From Edaphovirga cremea (GTDB lineage: Bacteria > Pseudomonadota > Gammaproteobacteria > Enterobacterales > Enterobacteriaceae), in NCBI RefSeq assembly GCF_003332275.1, contig NZ_QOVA01000002.1, forward strand, positions 411,322-475,321: DNA of 64,000 nucleotides, in the 5' to 3' direction. A model generated the notes under the pieces. The model saw only the letters and a program-made list of their open reading frames with translations, had not been told where the DNA came from and ran no database searches. Positions 51,731 through 61,286 of this stretch are shown one piece after another. Position 1 is the stretch's first letter. The number at the start of each line of letters is the position of its first letter. The position numbers were made by a program, and so were the translations under genes.

Positions 51731-52204
51731 CTATTTTTTTCTCCAGCCAACATGTAAAAGTAAAGATCTGAACATGACCGTAAAACATCCCGTTGTTTTG
51801 TGATCATGCTGCTCAATGCGATTACATTACTCATCTGCTGGCGAATTAACCAGCAAAATTCAACGCCATCCAGACCATATTGTCTTGAATAATTATACAT
51901 CTTGTCTTTGAAATGCCGGATACCGATGTTGACCTGGACATGCCGGTGCTCAGGATCGTTTTGACATTGTGAGATGAATATGAAAACGGTCGTCATTGGC
52001 ATTAGCCAGATTAGATCACCCTCATTCTTTATGATATTCTTGCAGTTGCGTCAAATGTCATAAATCAAGACGTTGATTATAAGTTCTATCTGATCGATGG
52101 TGATGCTCTCAGAGGATGGGATGCAAGATATTTTTCTAGCCTGTAGTGAAAATTGAAATGCGGCATTTTAAGCCGCATTTCAATGTAAGAACAAGGATAG
52201 GGCT
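51731..52204. other. Intergenic region with a possible gene remnant
   Basis: About 470 bp, AT-rich. A minus-strand open frame at 51727-52002 has no recognisable features and is not called. A short plus-strand two-frame coding-like fragment is listed separately at 51980-52146. Confidence 0.4.
51980..52146 (+). pseudogene. Short frameshifted gene remnant
   Basis: ATG at 51980 begins MKTVVIGISQIRSPS, then the sequence makes sense in another frame from 52027: LYDILAVASNVINQDVDYKF and LIDGDALRGWDARYFSSL, ending in TAG. The composition looks coding, but the family is not recognised. It lies directly before the MFS gene, so the two may once have formed an operon. Confidence 0.3.
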
Positions 52205-53407
52205 ATGAGTAAGAATTTTAATAATTTCCTTTTCAGTTCGGCATTCTCGTTGTTAGGGATAGAAATATTCCACCTGGCAATCCCTTTGGTTGCAATAGAT
52301 CTCGGATTTTCAGCAATAGAAATAGGGTGGTGTACCTTTGCGTTTTTCTTACCCGTTATTGTCATTAAGGTTTTTTCCTCCACAATAATTGAAAAGAAAA
52401 GCAAAAAGAAAACATTGATATACAGTGAGGTGGGGAGATTAACTTGTACCATTCTTTTCATCATTGGAATGTATCTATTAAAGGATGAAAGCCTGTTTTG
52501 GGTCATTGTCATCGCCTTTATTTTTGGTACTTTCACCGTGTTTACCGAGGTGACAGAACCTGCCGCATTAAAGATACTTATACAAGGCAAGGATTCTGTT
52601 GCCATTTTATCCCGCTATGAAATACGCACCCGTGCCATTCAACTGGTGGCCCCGCTCATCTGTGGGGGACTTATAACATTAAGTGCGTTTTATCCATATT
52701 TTATTGGGGTTTTTATTTCATTTTTGGCTGTTTTCTTTTTACTTAAAATAAATCTCACTCATGCGAGTGAGTGTATTAATACGAAGGGTGGATTTGTTGG
52801 GGACATAAAGGAGGCTCTTGGTTGGATGCGGGAGCGTCGATTTTTTAGTTTAATGGTGGCATTGACATCTATCAACAATCTCCTTCACCCAATATTATAC
52901 CTTGGTGTCATTTTCTCACTGCAATCAAATGATTTCGGTTTCGACATTACCGGCGCTATCCTGTCCGGTCTCGGCGTCGGTGGGATTCTGGGCAGTTTTA
53001 TTTCCAAGAGAATAATCTCCTATTTTTCCTTCAGAACGTTGGTGCTAGGTGTCAATACGCTAAGAATACTGGTCTTTATTGGTTTCTTGGTATTTCAAAA
53101 CCCAATTGGATATTTTGTATTTTTTGTTCTCAAGGCCATCTTAGGGGGCGTGTGGAATGTAAGTTACAATATATATTCTATCAGGGAAATGCCCGATAGC
53201 CATGTAGCAAGGATTTCAGCCCTCAGCGGATTAATGATAAAAGCCAGTGCGGCGGCAGGCAGTCTTTTGGCAGGATATTTTATCAGTTACTTAGGTGTTC
53301 AAGTGACATTCTTTGCTCTTGTTTTACTGACCATTTTTATGCTTGTTTGTTCTTTTCCCTATAAAGCCGAATATGAAAAAATAGATTTAAGAAGGAGAGA
53401 AATCTAA
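52205..53407 (+). CDS. MFS exporter, MFS_3/BacE-like
   Basis: A 400-residue major facilitator with 12 hydrophobic segments. The N-terminal helix LFSSAFSLLGIEIFHLAIPLVAIDLG and the later TSINNLLHPILYLGVIF and SGLGVGGILGSF suggest the drug or peptide exporter group. The gene is AT-rich with AT-rich codons, unlike its neighbours, which suggests acquisition by transfer. AAGGATAGGG precedes the ATG. Substrate unknown. Confidence 0.78.
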   Translation: MSKNFNNFLFSSAFSLLGIEIFHLAIPLVAIDLGFSAIEIGWCTFAFFLPVIVIKVFSSTIIEKKSKKKTLIYSEVGRLTCTILFIIGMYLLKDESLFWVIVIAFIFGTFTVFTEVTEPAALKILIQGKDSVAILSRYEIRTRAIQLVAPLICGGLITLSAFYPYFIGVFISFLAVFFLLKINLTHASECINTKGGFVGDIKEALGWMRERRFFSLMVALTSINNLLHPILYLGVIFSLQSNDFGFDITGAILSGLGVGGILGSFISKRIISYFSFRTLVLGVNTLRILVFIGFLVFQNPIGYFVFFVLKAILGGVWNVSYNIYSIREMPDSHVARISALSGLMIKASAAAGSLLAGYFISYLGVQVTFFALVLLTIFMLVCSFPYKAEYEKIDLRRREI

Positions 53408-53486
53408 CCAGGATCTGCCAGTGAAAAAACACAATCGTGTGAATAGGCGTATTTCATAAAGGAACGCCACCGCATTATGCAAAGTG

Positions 53487-54659
53487 TTATGGCTTGAATG
53501 TTGCATCCCGCAAAAAATTGCCGATTGCCTCATTCTGCCACGACCAGTACGGATTAAAGGTCAGTCGGGCGTATATTTTTCCCGGCTGGCGATAGCCCCA
53601 ATCTGAATACCAGACGCTCTCGCCGCGCATACACCCGTCAAAAGCGACGTCGTTTTGCCCATTCCAGCAGAATTTCTCTTTGGCCTGAGAGCCATATAAC
53701 GGATTGTCCGGTGAGAATAAAATTCCCATATGCGAAAACTGGCTGATTCGCTGTTGCGGTAGCCAATCCGGTTTTACCGCTATCCGCGCCGGGGCGGTGA
53801 CATCTGCCGGAAGTTCGCCGTACCAGATAAGCTTGCTGGCGGGGTGGGTGAAATAGCGCTCGAACAGCGTCAGGGTTTGCTGAGTATTCAGCACCGAATC
53901 ATGGGCAACGGTGACAATCAGCACCGGTTTGTTATAAGTCGACAGATGTGACTTAACGTTACGACTGCTGCGGTAAAACAGCGCAAAGCCATTCGTTGGA
54001 GTATTGAGATAGCGCACTGTGGTTTGTTGCGGACGGGACGCGTTTGGCGGTCTTAACCATGGGCGAAATGGGCGGATTATCGGTGTCAGCCACACCAGAT
54101 CGCTTTTGGCCTGATACGCCGGTGAGAAAAGCAGCAGCCCGGAGATGTCGTTGTGGGTCAGGGCATAAACGGTGACCAGATTGGCGCCGGTGGAAAATCC
54201 GCCCAGAAATACCGTGGAAAACTCCTTGTGCAGCATCTCAGTCTGGCGTTGAACTTCCTGTTCCCAGTCGCGCAGATCCACGCCCATCAGATCCTTGGGA
54301 GCAGTGCCGTGCCCGGCCAGCAGAATGGTTCTGACCACATAACCCTGGGTCGCCAGCATGGGCCCGATATCGGTAAACGACCAGGGTGAATCCCCCAATC
54401 CATGCACCAGCAATATGCCACCTTTCGCCTTGCCGACGGGTCGCCACTCGCGTGGCAGATTACGTTCTATTTCAGTTGCATGATCGCTGGTCTGGAAGCG
54501 GCGGTGTTGTATCAGCAATTGGCGGCTGGCGGTCTGATATTCGTTAAATGAGACGTAGCCGGTATCCGGTGTGGCAGATTTCTTGGGTGTGCAGGCGACG
54601 AGCAGCATCAAACTGCATAACATTGCGACATCCCGCCATCCCTTACGTTTTCTCGTCAT
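53487..54659 (-). CDS. Lipoprotein alpha/beta hydrolase
   Basis: A 390-residue protein with a lipobox LLVAC near residue 23, so it is anchored in a membrane facing the periplasm. The oxyanion loop is LLVHGLGDSPWSFTDIGPML, the nucleophile Ser is in GGFSTGANLVT, and the His in FSHMGI. It resembles carboxylesterases of the monoacylglycerol-lipase type. The start at 54659 (MTRKRKGW) fits the lipoprotein signal; an open frame of 58 codons further upstream is probably leader. The substrate is unknown. Confidence 0.78.
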   Translation of the reverse strand: MTRKRKGWRDVAMLCSLMLLVACTPKKSATPDTGYVSFNEYQTASRQLLIQHRRFQTSDHATEIERNLPREWRPVGKAKGGILLVHGLGDSPWSFTDIGPMLATQGYVVRTILLAGHGTAPKDLMGVDLRDWEQEVQRQTEMLHKEFSTVFLGGFSTGANLVTVYALTHNDISGLLLFSPAYQAKSDLVWLTPIIRPFRPWLRPPNASRPQQTTVRYLNTPTNGFALFYRSSRNVKSHLSTYNKPVLIVTVAHDSVLNTQQTLTLFERYFTHPASKLIWYGELPADVTAPARIAVKPDWLPQQRISQFSHMGILFSPDNPLYGSQAKEKFCWNGQNDVAFDGCMRGESVWYSDWGYRQPGKIYARLTFNPYWSWQNEAIGNFLRDATFKP

Positions 54660-54892
54660 GACACCGATCCGGCCTTTTTCCATGCTAAATAACACCGCCA
54701 TATGACCCTGCAATCTGTCTCTTTTTGCCGTTTTAACACCTTTCCTGTTTTTTCTTAAAACTTCAATGACATGGTGAAATTCAGAAACGAGATCGATTTT
54801 TGCGCACCACTCATTTCGTGAATTATCTCTCAAATTGATTATTTAAACACCAAGAATACTTGCGGGTTGTTCAGTTGTATGCCGATAATTAA

Positions 54893-54918
54893 CTACTTCA
54901 CAAATAATCGTGAAGTAG
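54893..54918 (+). promoter_or_regulatory. 26-bp operator upstream of the sugar operon
   Basis: CTACTTCAC and GTGAAGTAG are perfect 9-bp arms separated by 8 bp, 38-63 bp upstream of the isomerase ATG. Position and symmetry fit an operator for the RpiR regulator encoded in the operon. Confidence 0.7.
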
Positions 54919-54955
54919 GAAAGTACATCACGATTCAATTTTCAAAGGACACACC

Positions 54956-55936
54956 ATGTCAGAACTTAAATTTGCCACGCGTCTGAACTCCTTTGCCTCT
55001 GGTGCCTGGCTCTACTGGCCAGAGCTGAAAGGCAAGCCCTCAGTAATGCAAATGATTGAACGTGCCGGAACCGTGAAGGGACTGACCCATCTGGATTTGA
55101 ACTACCCACAGCACATTCATGGCGACCTCAAAATCATGCGCCAGAAAATCGAAGATGTGGGGCTGGCCGTGAATGGGATGCAAATGCGCTGGGATGCACC
55201 GGAGTTTAAAATCGGCGCCTACACCAATCCGGATCCGAAGATTCGTCGCCAGGCTATCGAGCTTACCAAGCGCGGTATTGATGCTGGCCGGGAGTTCGGA
55301 TCTCGCCTGATGACCCTGTGGATGGGGCAGGATGGTTTTGATTACTGCTTCCAGGTGGATTACAAAAAAATCTGGGAAGACGCGATCTCTGCGGTGCGCG
55401 AAGTGGCCGAATATGCGCCCGATTTTGATATCAGCATTGAATACAAACCCAACGAACCCCGTGCTTACAGTATTTTCCCGAACGTCACGACCTGTCTGCT
55501 GGCGGTAGAAGAGGCCGGTTGCCCGAATCTGGGTATCACGCTTGATTTTGCCCACGTACTTTACGCCAATGAGATCCCGGCGTATGCCGCTGCGATGGTT
55601 GCGCGCCGTTCCCGTCTGCTGGGTCTGGACCTTAACGACGGCTGGGGTAAACGCGATGACGGCCTGATGGCAGGATCCGTTAATCCACGCGCAACGCTGG
55701 AGTTCCTGTGGCAGATGCAGCGTGATGGTTATCAGGGGGCATACTATTTCGACACCTTCCCCGATGCCAGTGGCCTCGATCCCGTGCGTGAAGCCGAAAC
55801 CAATATCGCGACCGTCACCCGTTTATTGAAACTGAGCGAAAAGCTCAACAACAACCCTGAATTGATGGCTGCCATCAGTAAACAGGATGCCGTGAGTTCG
55901 CAGCAAATTGTAAACGACATCCTGTTTGCCCAATAG
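54956..55936 (+). CDS. Sugar isomerase/epimerase (xylose-isomerase-like TIM barrel)
   Basis: A 326-residue TIM-barrel protein of the AP-endonuclease-2/xylose-isomerase-like family. Metal-site candidates are the Glu in ISIEYKPNEP, Asp and His in GITLDFAHVL and the Asp in LGLDLNDGWG. It interconverts a ketose and an aldose or epimerises a keto-sugar. AAAGGA precedes the ATG. It heads the operon, so the imported sugar is probably isomerised before or after phosphorylation. Confidence 0.82.
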   Translation: MSELKFATRLNSFASGAWLYWPELKGKPSVMQMIERAGTVKGLTHLDLNYPQHIHGDLKIMRQKIEDVGLAVNGMQMRWDAPEFKIGAYTNPDPKIRRQAIELTKRGIDAGREFGSRLMTLWMGQDGFDYCFQVDYKKIWEDAISAVREVAEYAPDFDISIEYKPNEPRAYSIFPNVTTCLLAVEEAGCPNLGITLDFAHVLYANEIPAYAAAMVARRSRLLGLDLNDGWGKRDDGLMAGSVNPRATLEFLWQMQRDGYQGAYYFDTFPDASGLDPVREAETNIATVTRLLKLSEKLNNNPELMAAISKQDAVSSQQIVNDILFAQ

Positions 55937-55994
55937 CACCGCATAATTAATGCCATATGTTGCCATCCTTTATAAACAACAAGCCGAAGGATAG

Positions 55995-57038
55995 ATGATG
56001 AAAAAACAACTACTCTCTGTACTCGCCTCTACCCTGTTTTGTACCAGTGTCTATGCAGCCGATTTACCGCCATTGCAATCTGACACTGAGCCCGATCGTA
56101 CTGACTGGACTGAGCTTGCGACCAAATACGGTCCGCTGCCTGCAGTGGACAGCAAACTGAAAATTGGCGGCGTGTCCAAGACGCTGACCAATGAGTACTG
56201 GCGCTCCCTTGGGGGGGGTTATAAAAACGTCGCCGACAAACATGGTTTCACTGTTGCTTATCAGGCGGCAGCGAATGAAGACGATCAGCTTGGTCAGTTA
56301 TCTATCGCCGAAACATTAATCTCCCAGGGATTCAATGGGCTGCTGGTTTCTCCCCAAACAGATGCCAATTTACAACCCGCCTATGAAGTCGCCAAAAGCA
56401 AAGGTATTCCGGTCGTGAACGTCAATGACGCGGTCATGCCCAATGCGGCCTATTACGTGGGGAATGTGCAGAAAGATAACGGGGTTCGGGTCGCCAACTG
56501 GTTTATCAAGCATCATCCTGAAGGCGGTAAAGTTGCGGTTATTGAAGGGCAGCCAGGCGTTTATGCCGCAGCGCAGCGCACCAAAGGTTTCCGGGAAACC
56601 ATTGAAGCTGGCGGTAAATTTACTGTGGTTGCCAGTATCCCGGCCAACTGGAGTCGTGAAAATGCCTATAACGCCGCTTCAACGATTTTGCAGCAACATC
56701 CCGATCTGATTGGTTTTTACGCCAATAACGACGGTATGGCGCTCGGGGTGGTGGAAGCCGTGAGTGCGCAAGGTAAAGCCAAACAGACTGCCGTGTTTGG
56801 TACCGATGGTATTTCCGATGCCTATGCATCAATCAAACGTGGTGAACTGACCGGTACGGTTGACAGTTTCCCGGTACTGACTGGCGAAGTGGCGATGGAC
56901 GTAATGTTGCGTCTTATTGGTGGTCAGAAATTGTCACGCGTGGTTTCCACTCCTCAGGCGTTAATCACCAAAGAAAATGCGGACGCTTTCTCAACAAAAG
57001 ACAACGAGAAACTGCGTCAATTGCTTAATCAGCAGTAA
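55995..57038 (+). CDS. Periplasmic sugar-binding protein (RbsB-like)
   Basis: A 347-residue ABC substrate-binding protein with signal peptide MMKKQLLSVLASTLFCTSVYA. The fold is the type I periplasmic binding protein: GFNGLLVSPQTDANLQPAYEVAKSKGIPVVNVND and HPDLIGFYANNDGMALGVVEA. GAAGGAT precedes the two tandem ATGs. It has an N-terminal extension of about 30 residues compared with RbsB. Ligand unknown. Confidence 0.88.
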   Translation: MMKKQLLSVLASTLFCTSVYAADLPPLQSDTEPDRTDWTELATKYGPLPAVDSKLKIGGVSKTLTNEYWRSLGGGYKNVADKHGFTVAYQAAANEDDQLGQLSIAETLISQGFNGLLVSPQTDANLQPAYEVAKSKGIPVVNVNDAVMPNAAYYVGNVQKDNGVRVANWFIKHHPEGGKVAVIEGQPGVYAAAQRTKGFRETIEAGGKFTVVASIPANWSRENAYNAASTILQQHPDLIGFYANNDGMALGVVEAVSAQGKAKQTAVFGTDGISDAYASIKRGELTGTVDSFPVLTGEVAMDVMLRLIGGQKLSRVVSTPQALITKENADAFSTKDNEKLRQLLNQQ

Positions 57039-57057
57039 GCAGGGTTACGGAGGGGTT

Positions 57058-58551
57058 ATGGAACAATATTGTTTAACCATGCGTGGAATCAACAAAACCT
57101 ACGGCAACGCTGTTGCGGTTCAGGATGTGGATTTTTCAGTGAAACACGGCGAGGTACATGCGCTGATCGGTGAAAATGGCGCAGGGAAATCGACATTGCT
57201 GAATATTCTCTCTGGCGTGAGGGCAGCGGATTCCGGCGAAATCAGCGTTGAGGGGCAGGTTATTCAGATGAAGAGCCCCCTTTCTGCGCGTCACGCTGGT
57301 ATTGCTATGATTCATCAGGAATTACAACATGTTCCTGAACTCTCCGTAGCACAGAATATGTTTCTTGGGCGACCCTTGACGAACTGTAAAGGGCTGTTTG
57401 TCGACAAAAAAGCGCAATACGCCAAGGCAAAATCCATTCTCAGACGTCTCGATCCGAGCATTAATCCGGACGAGCCAATCAAGAACCTGAAAGTCTCCCA
57501 GCAGCAGATTGTGGAGATTGCCCGGGCGTTACTTGAGGACGCGAAAATCATCGCCATGGATGAACCCACCTCAAGCCTGACACCGAGGGAGTTTGACCGA
57601 TTGGCAGAGTTGATCTCTGACCTGAAGTCGATGAATGTTTCGTTGATTTATGTCTCCCATAAAATGAATGAGATATTTAAAGTGTGCGATCGGGCGACCA
57701 TTCTACGGGATGGAAAACAGGTCGGCGTGGTCAATATCTGTGACGAAACGGAAGAAAGCATCGTCACTAAAATGGTGGGGCGCAAGATTGAGAAGATGCT
57801 GCACAACTCCTTTGTAAGCGACAAAGAGGTGTTGCGCGTGGAAGAGCTGGGCCGCGGCAAAGCCGTTCTCCCGGCAAGTTTTAGCGTTCGGGCTGGTGAG
57901 GTGCTGGGGATTGCGGGACTGGTTGGCGCGGGGCGTACCGAACTGCTGAAACTGATCGCCGGTATCGACTCCAAGACCAGTGGCACCGTGCTGGTTGAGG
58001 GAACGGCGATAAAACACCTCACCATCCGTTCTGCTATCAAGGCCGGGATTGGTCTGGTTCCCGAAGATCGCAAGAAAGAGGGCATCGTTAAAGAACGCGC
58101 TGTGAAAATGAATATCGCGCTTCCTTCTATGGCGATGTTTACCCGCAACGGGTTATTACGAAAAACAAAATTAAACCAGGTCGCGCTAAAGGTGATGACC
58201 GATCTGAACCTGCGCCCTTTAAATATTGAAAAACCGATTGGTACATTAAGCGGTGGTAATCAGCAGAAAGTTATTATTGGTCGCTGGGTTGCAGCAGACA
58301 ATAAAGTTTTCCTTTTTGATGAGCCAACCCGGGGAATTGACATTGGTGCCAAATCTGAAATTTATAATTTGATAGAAAAACTTGCTCAGCAGGGCAAAGC
58401 CATTGTGGTTGTTTCCTCCGAAATGCCAGAAATTATTCGCATCTCTGATCGGGTATTGGTTATGCGGGAAGGAAAGATAACCATGGAATTGAAAGGCGAC
58501 GATATCACGGAAGAGAATATCGCTCGTTATGCGATTAATGATCTGAACTGA
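57058..58551 (+). CDS. Sugar ABC ATPase (RbsA-like, two domains)
   Basis: A 497-residue double ATPase. The first domain has Walker A GENGAGKSTLLN, signature LKVSQQQIVEIARALLE and Walker B IIAMDEPTSSLT; the second has LVGAGRTELLKLIAG and LSGGNQQKVIIGRW with VFLFDEPTRGIDIGA. The ATG at 57058 follows GGAGGGG; the open frame extends into the upstream gene. It is the energy unit of the importer. Confidence 0.92.
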   Translation: MEQYCLTMRGINKTYGNAVAVQDVDFSVKHGEVHALIGENGAGKSTLLNILSGVRAADSGEISVEGQVIQMKSPLSARHAGIAMIHQELQHVPELSVAQNMFLGRPLTNCKGLFVDKKAQYAKAKSILRRLDPSINPDEPIKNLKVSQQQIVEIARALLEDAKIIAMDEPTSSLTPREFDRLAELISDLKSMNVSLIYVSHKMNEIFKVCDRATILRDGKQVGVVNICDETEESIVTKMVGRKIEKMLHNSFVSDKEVLRVEELGRGKAVLPASFSVRAGEVLGIAGLVGAGRTELLKLIAGIDSKTSGTVLVEGTAIKHLTIRSAIKAGIGLVPEDRKKEGIVKERAVKMNIALPSMAMFTRNGLLRKTKLNQVALKVMTDLNLRPLNIEKPIGTLSGGNQQKVIIGRWVAADNKVFLFDEPTRGIDIGAKSEIYNLIEKLAQQGKAIVVVSSEMPEIIRISDRVLVMREGKITMELKGDDITEENIARYAINDLN

Positions 58552-58592
58552 AAACAGTTTAGCACCCTATTTTTATCATTAAGGCTATCATC

Positions 58593-59564
58593 ATGATCAC
58601 ACAAGGTAATTCTCAGCCTAAAACCCCTGCATCTGCATTATTCAAATTCAATGTACGTGATGCGGGAACACTTATTGGTTTATTGATTATTGTCGGCACC
58701 TTTTCTATGCTCTCGCCAGTATTCATGACCATTCCAAATTTGTTGAATATCCTGCAACAGTCGTCCATCAATGGAATTATTGCGCTGGGCATGACGCTGG
58801 TGATTATTTCCGGTGGTATCGACCTCTCCGTCGGGCCCACGGCAGCCTTGTCGGCGGTTCTTGGGGCAACGCTTATGGTGGCAGGCGTGCCCATTCCGCT
58901 TGCTGTCATGGCAACGTTGGGTGTTGGCGCACTGTGCGGTGTATTCAGTGGTTCCCTGGTGGCCTATGCCGGGTTGCAGCCCTTCATTGTTACCCTCGGC
59001 GGATTATCGTTGTTCCGGGCTATGTCATTGATTTTCACCAATGGTAACCCTATTTTTGGCATCCCTCCGGAATTTCGCAGCGTCATTAACACTGAGGTGT
59101 TTGGTGTTCCAGCACCGATTGTCATTGTGGTGACCATCGCCATTATTCTCTGGGTATTAATGAATAAAACGCCTTTGGGTGAATACATCCTGGCGGTCGG
59201 CGGCAACGAAGAGGCTGCTCGCGTTGCCGGGGTACCTGTGAAGAGAACAAAAGTCACCGTATTTGTCATATCCGGTATGTTGGCGTCTCTGGCATCCCTT
59301 ATTCTGATTGGTCGTCTTGGTGCCGCTGAGCCGACAATGGGTAATTTATGGGAACTGGATGCTATCGCGGCGGCGGCCATCGGTGGCGCATCATTGATGG
59401 GCGGCAAAGGCAGTATAATCGGAACCCTTATTGGGGCCATTATTCTGGGGTCGTTACGTAATGGATTGACCCTTCTAAATATTCAGGCCTTTTATCAATT
59501 GCTTGCTACCGGGCTTATTATTATCATAGCGATGTTGATTGACCGAGCGACACGAGGCAAGTAA
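58593..59564 (+). CDS. Sugar ABC permease (RbsC-like)
   Basis: A 323-residue permease with about ten hydrophobic segments. The family motifs are INGIIALGMTLVIISGGIDLSVG near residues 50-72 and EAARVAGVPVKRTKVTVFVISG for ATPase coupling. It lies 41 bp after the ATPase gene and its TAA overlaps the next ATG by one base. Confidence 0.92.
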   Translation: MITQGNSQPKTPASALFKFNVRDAGTLIGLLIIVGTFSMLSPVFMTIPNLLNILQQSSINGIIALGMTLVIISGGIDLSVGPTAALSAVLGATLMVAGVPIPLAVMATLGVGALCGVFSGSLVAYAGLQPFIVTLGGLSLFRAMSLIFTNGNPIFGIPPEFRSVINTEVFGVPAPIVIVVTIAIILWVLMNKTPLGEYILAVGGNEEAARVAGVPVKRTKVTVFVISGMLASLASLILIGRLGAAEPTMGNLWELDAIAAAAIGGASLMGGKGSIIGTLIGAIILGSLRNGLTLLNIQAFYQLLATGLIIIIAMLIDRATRGK

Positions 59565-60421
59565 TGAAGCAGGATCCACGAGCAACAGGCGCTCAAATTC
59601 GCATGAGATTGCCACACCTTACGCCACTGGAGAGAAAAGTTGTCGATGCCATTACCTCTAAAACTGATTTATCCGGGCAAACTTCATTAAAAGAGATTGC
59701 GCAGGAAAATAATGTTTCTGAGGCGATGATCGTCAAATTGGCAAAGAAACTTAATTTCTCCGGCTTCAGGGATTTCAGAAGTAGTTTGATTTATTATAAT
59801 TATTCTGAAGTGGCAAATCTTCATGAGGAAATTGAATCTGATGACTCGTCGGAACAGCTACTGGCAAAAGTATTCAGAACGTCTATTCAGGCCATAGAAG
59901 AAACGATGTCGATTCTTGATGTCTCTGAATTTGATCGTGCGGCAGAAATATTGTTTAAGGCCCGACATATTGATTTATATGCAGTCGGCGGTTCGGCAAC
60001 CGTCGCCCGTGACATGTCACATAAACTGCTGAAAATCGGGATTAAAACAACGGTTTACGATGACGCCCATATCATGCTTATGTCGGCAGCCATTCTTTCG
60101 GATGATGACGCGGTGGTCGCTATTAGCCATTCCGGGGCCACGCGCGCAGTCAATGACCCTATCAAGCTTGCGGCACGTAACGGAGCCAAAGTCATTGCCA
60201 TCACCAACTATGCCGAGTCGCCCATTGCGCGCAGTGCGCATGTGGTTCTCAATTCAACCTCTCAAGGGTCGCATTTGCTAGGGGAAAATGCAGCGTCGCG
60301 AATAGCCCAGCTAAACATTCTGGATGCGTTATTTGTGGCGATTGCAAAGAAAGATCTTAATAAAGCCGAAAAGAATCTGAAAAAAACCCAGCAGGCGGTC
60401 AAGGACTTAAGAGAATACTAA
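59564..60421 (+). CDS. RpiR-family regulator of the sugar operon
   Basis: A 285-residue regulator with helix-turn-helix SLKEIAQENNVSEAMIVKLAKKLNFSGFRDFRS and an SIS domain (HIDLYAVGGSATVARDMSHKLLKIG, VVAISHSGATRAVND). It lies inside the operon between permease and kinase, overlapping the permease stop, so it is co-expressed with its targets. A phosphorylated sugar is the expected ligand, and the 26-bp palindrome at 54893 its likely operator. Confidence 0.88.
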   Translation: MKQDPRATGAQIRMRLPHLTPLERKVVDAITSKTDLSGQTSLKEIAQENNVSEAMIVKLAKKLNFSGFRDFRSSLIYYNYSEVANLHEEIESDDSSEQLLAKVFRTSIQAIEETMSILDVSEFDRAAEILFKARHIDLYAVGGSATVARDMSHKLLKIGIKTTVYDDAHIMLMSAAILSDDDAVVAISHSGATRAVNDPIKLAARNGAKVIAITNYAESPIARSAHVVLNSTSQGSHLLGENAASRIAQLNILDALFVAIAKKDLNKAEKNLKKTQQAVKDLREY

Positions 60422-60422
60422 C

Positions 60423-61286
60423 ATGAGTAAAATCATAGTCGCTGGCAGTCTTCATTACGACATTATGCTTCAGGCCCATCATCGCCCGGAAAAAGGCGAA
60501 ACCGTGATAGGGAGCCACTGCTCCTTTAAATTTGGCGGTAAAGGAGGAAACCAGGCAGTATCCGCCGCGAAAGCGGGGGCGCAGGTACGTTTTGTTGGTG
60601 CTGTCGGTAGCGATCATCAGGGCGAGTTTTTACTCTCGGTGCTCAAAGGGCAGGGTATCGACACCCACCATGTGGCGGTAACCGATGTCGCGCCTTCTGG
60701 TATGAGCGTAGCTATTATGGATGCTGACAATGACTACGGTGCCGTGGTGGTATCCAATGCCAACAATCACATCGATCCCAGCCAGTTTGATAACGATGAC
60801 GTCTGGCAGGGGGCGACGATGTTGCTCCTGCAAAATGAAGTGCCCGAAGCGCTTAATTTGCAGGCGGCCAGCGCGGCCAAACAACGCGGCATTACCGTAT
60901 GCCTGAATGCGGCACCGGCTCGGGAGCTCTCTGCGCAGATGCAGGCGTGTATCGATCTGCTGGTCGTTAACGCGGTTGAAGCCCGTGATCTGTGTGGTAT
61001 TGACGTGAATGACTTAGACAGTGCCCGGGCTGCGGCAAACGCGCTGAGCCTTACCTTCCCGGTTGCGGTGGTGACAGCGGGGGAGCATGGCGTTGCTTTC
61101 TGCGAAACCGCCAGGGAATGCCAGTCGTTACCGGCAGAGAAAGTCGTTCTGGTGAGTACCCACGGCGCCGGGGACTGTTTTATGGGCACGCTGTGTGCAT
61201 CATTGCAAAACGGTGATTCCCTGACCCAGGCGGTGACTCTTGCCAATCAGGCCGCGGGAGAGCATGTCTCCCGTAGGCAGTCATAA
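60423..61286 (+). CDS. PfkB-family sugar kinase (RbsK-like)
   Basis: A 287-residue kinase. The substrate motif is FKFGGKGGNQAVSAAKAGA near residue 35-55 and the ATP/catalytic motif THGAGDCFMGTLCASLQ holds the base Asp. It phosphorylates the sugar brought in by the ABC system. It starts one base after the RpiR stop and ends the operon at a terminator. The order isomerase, ABC importer, RpiR, kinase does not match any E. coli operon recalled (rbs, als, xyl), so the sugar is unnamed. Confidence 0.9.
   Translation: MSKIIVAGSLHYDIMLQAHHRPEKGETVIGSHCSFKFGGKGGNQAVSAAKAGAQVRFVGAVGSDHQGEFLLSVLKGQGIDTHHVAVTDVAPSGMSVAIMDADNDYGAVVVSNANNHIDPSQFDNDDVWQGATMLLLQNEVPEALNLQAASAAKQRGITVCLNAAPARELSAQMQACIDLLVVNAVEARDLCGIDVNDLDSARAAANALSLTFPVAVVTAGEHGVAFCETARECQSLPAEKVVLVSTHGAGDCFMGTLCASLQNGDSLTQAVTLANQAAGEHVSRRQS

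Noticed and set aside
51727..52002. 91-codon minus-strand open frame beside the citrate-synthase-like gene
   Set aside because: No recognisable motifs and it overlaps the plus-strand remnant, which looks more coding-like.
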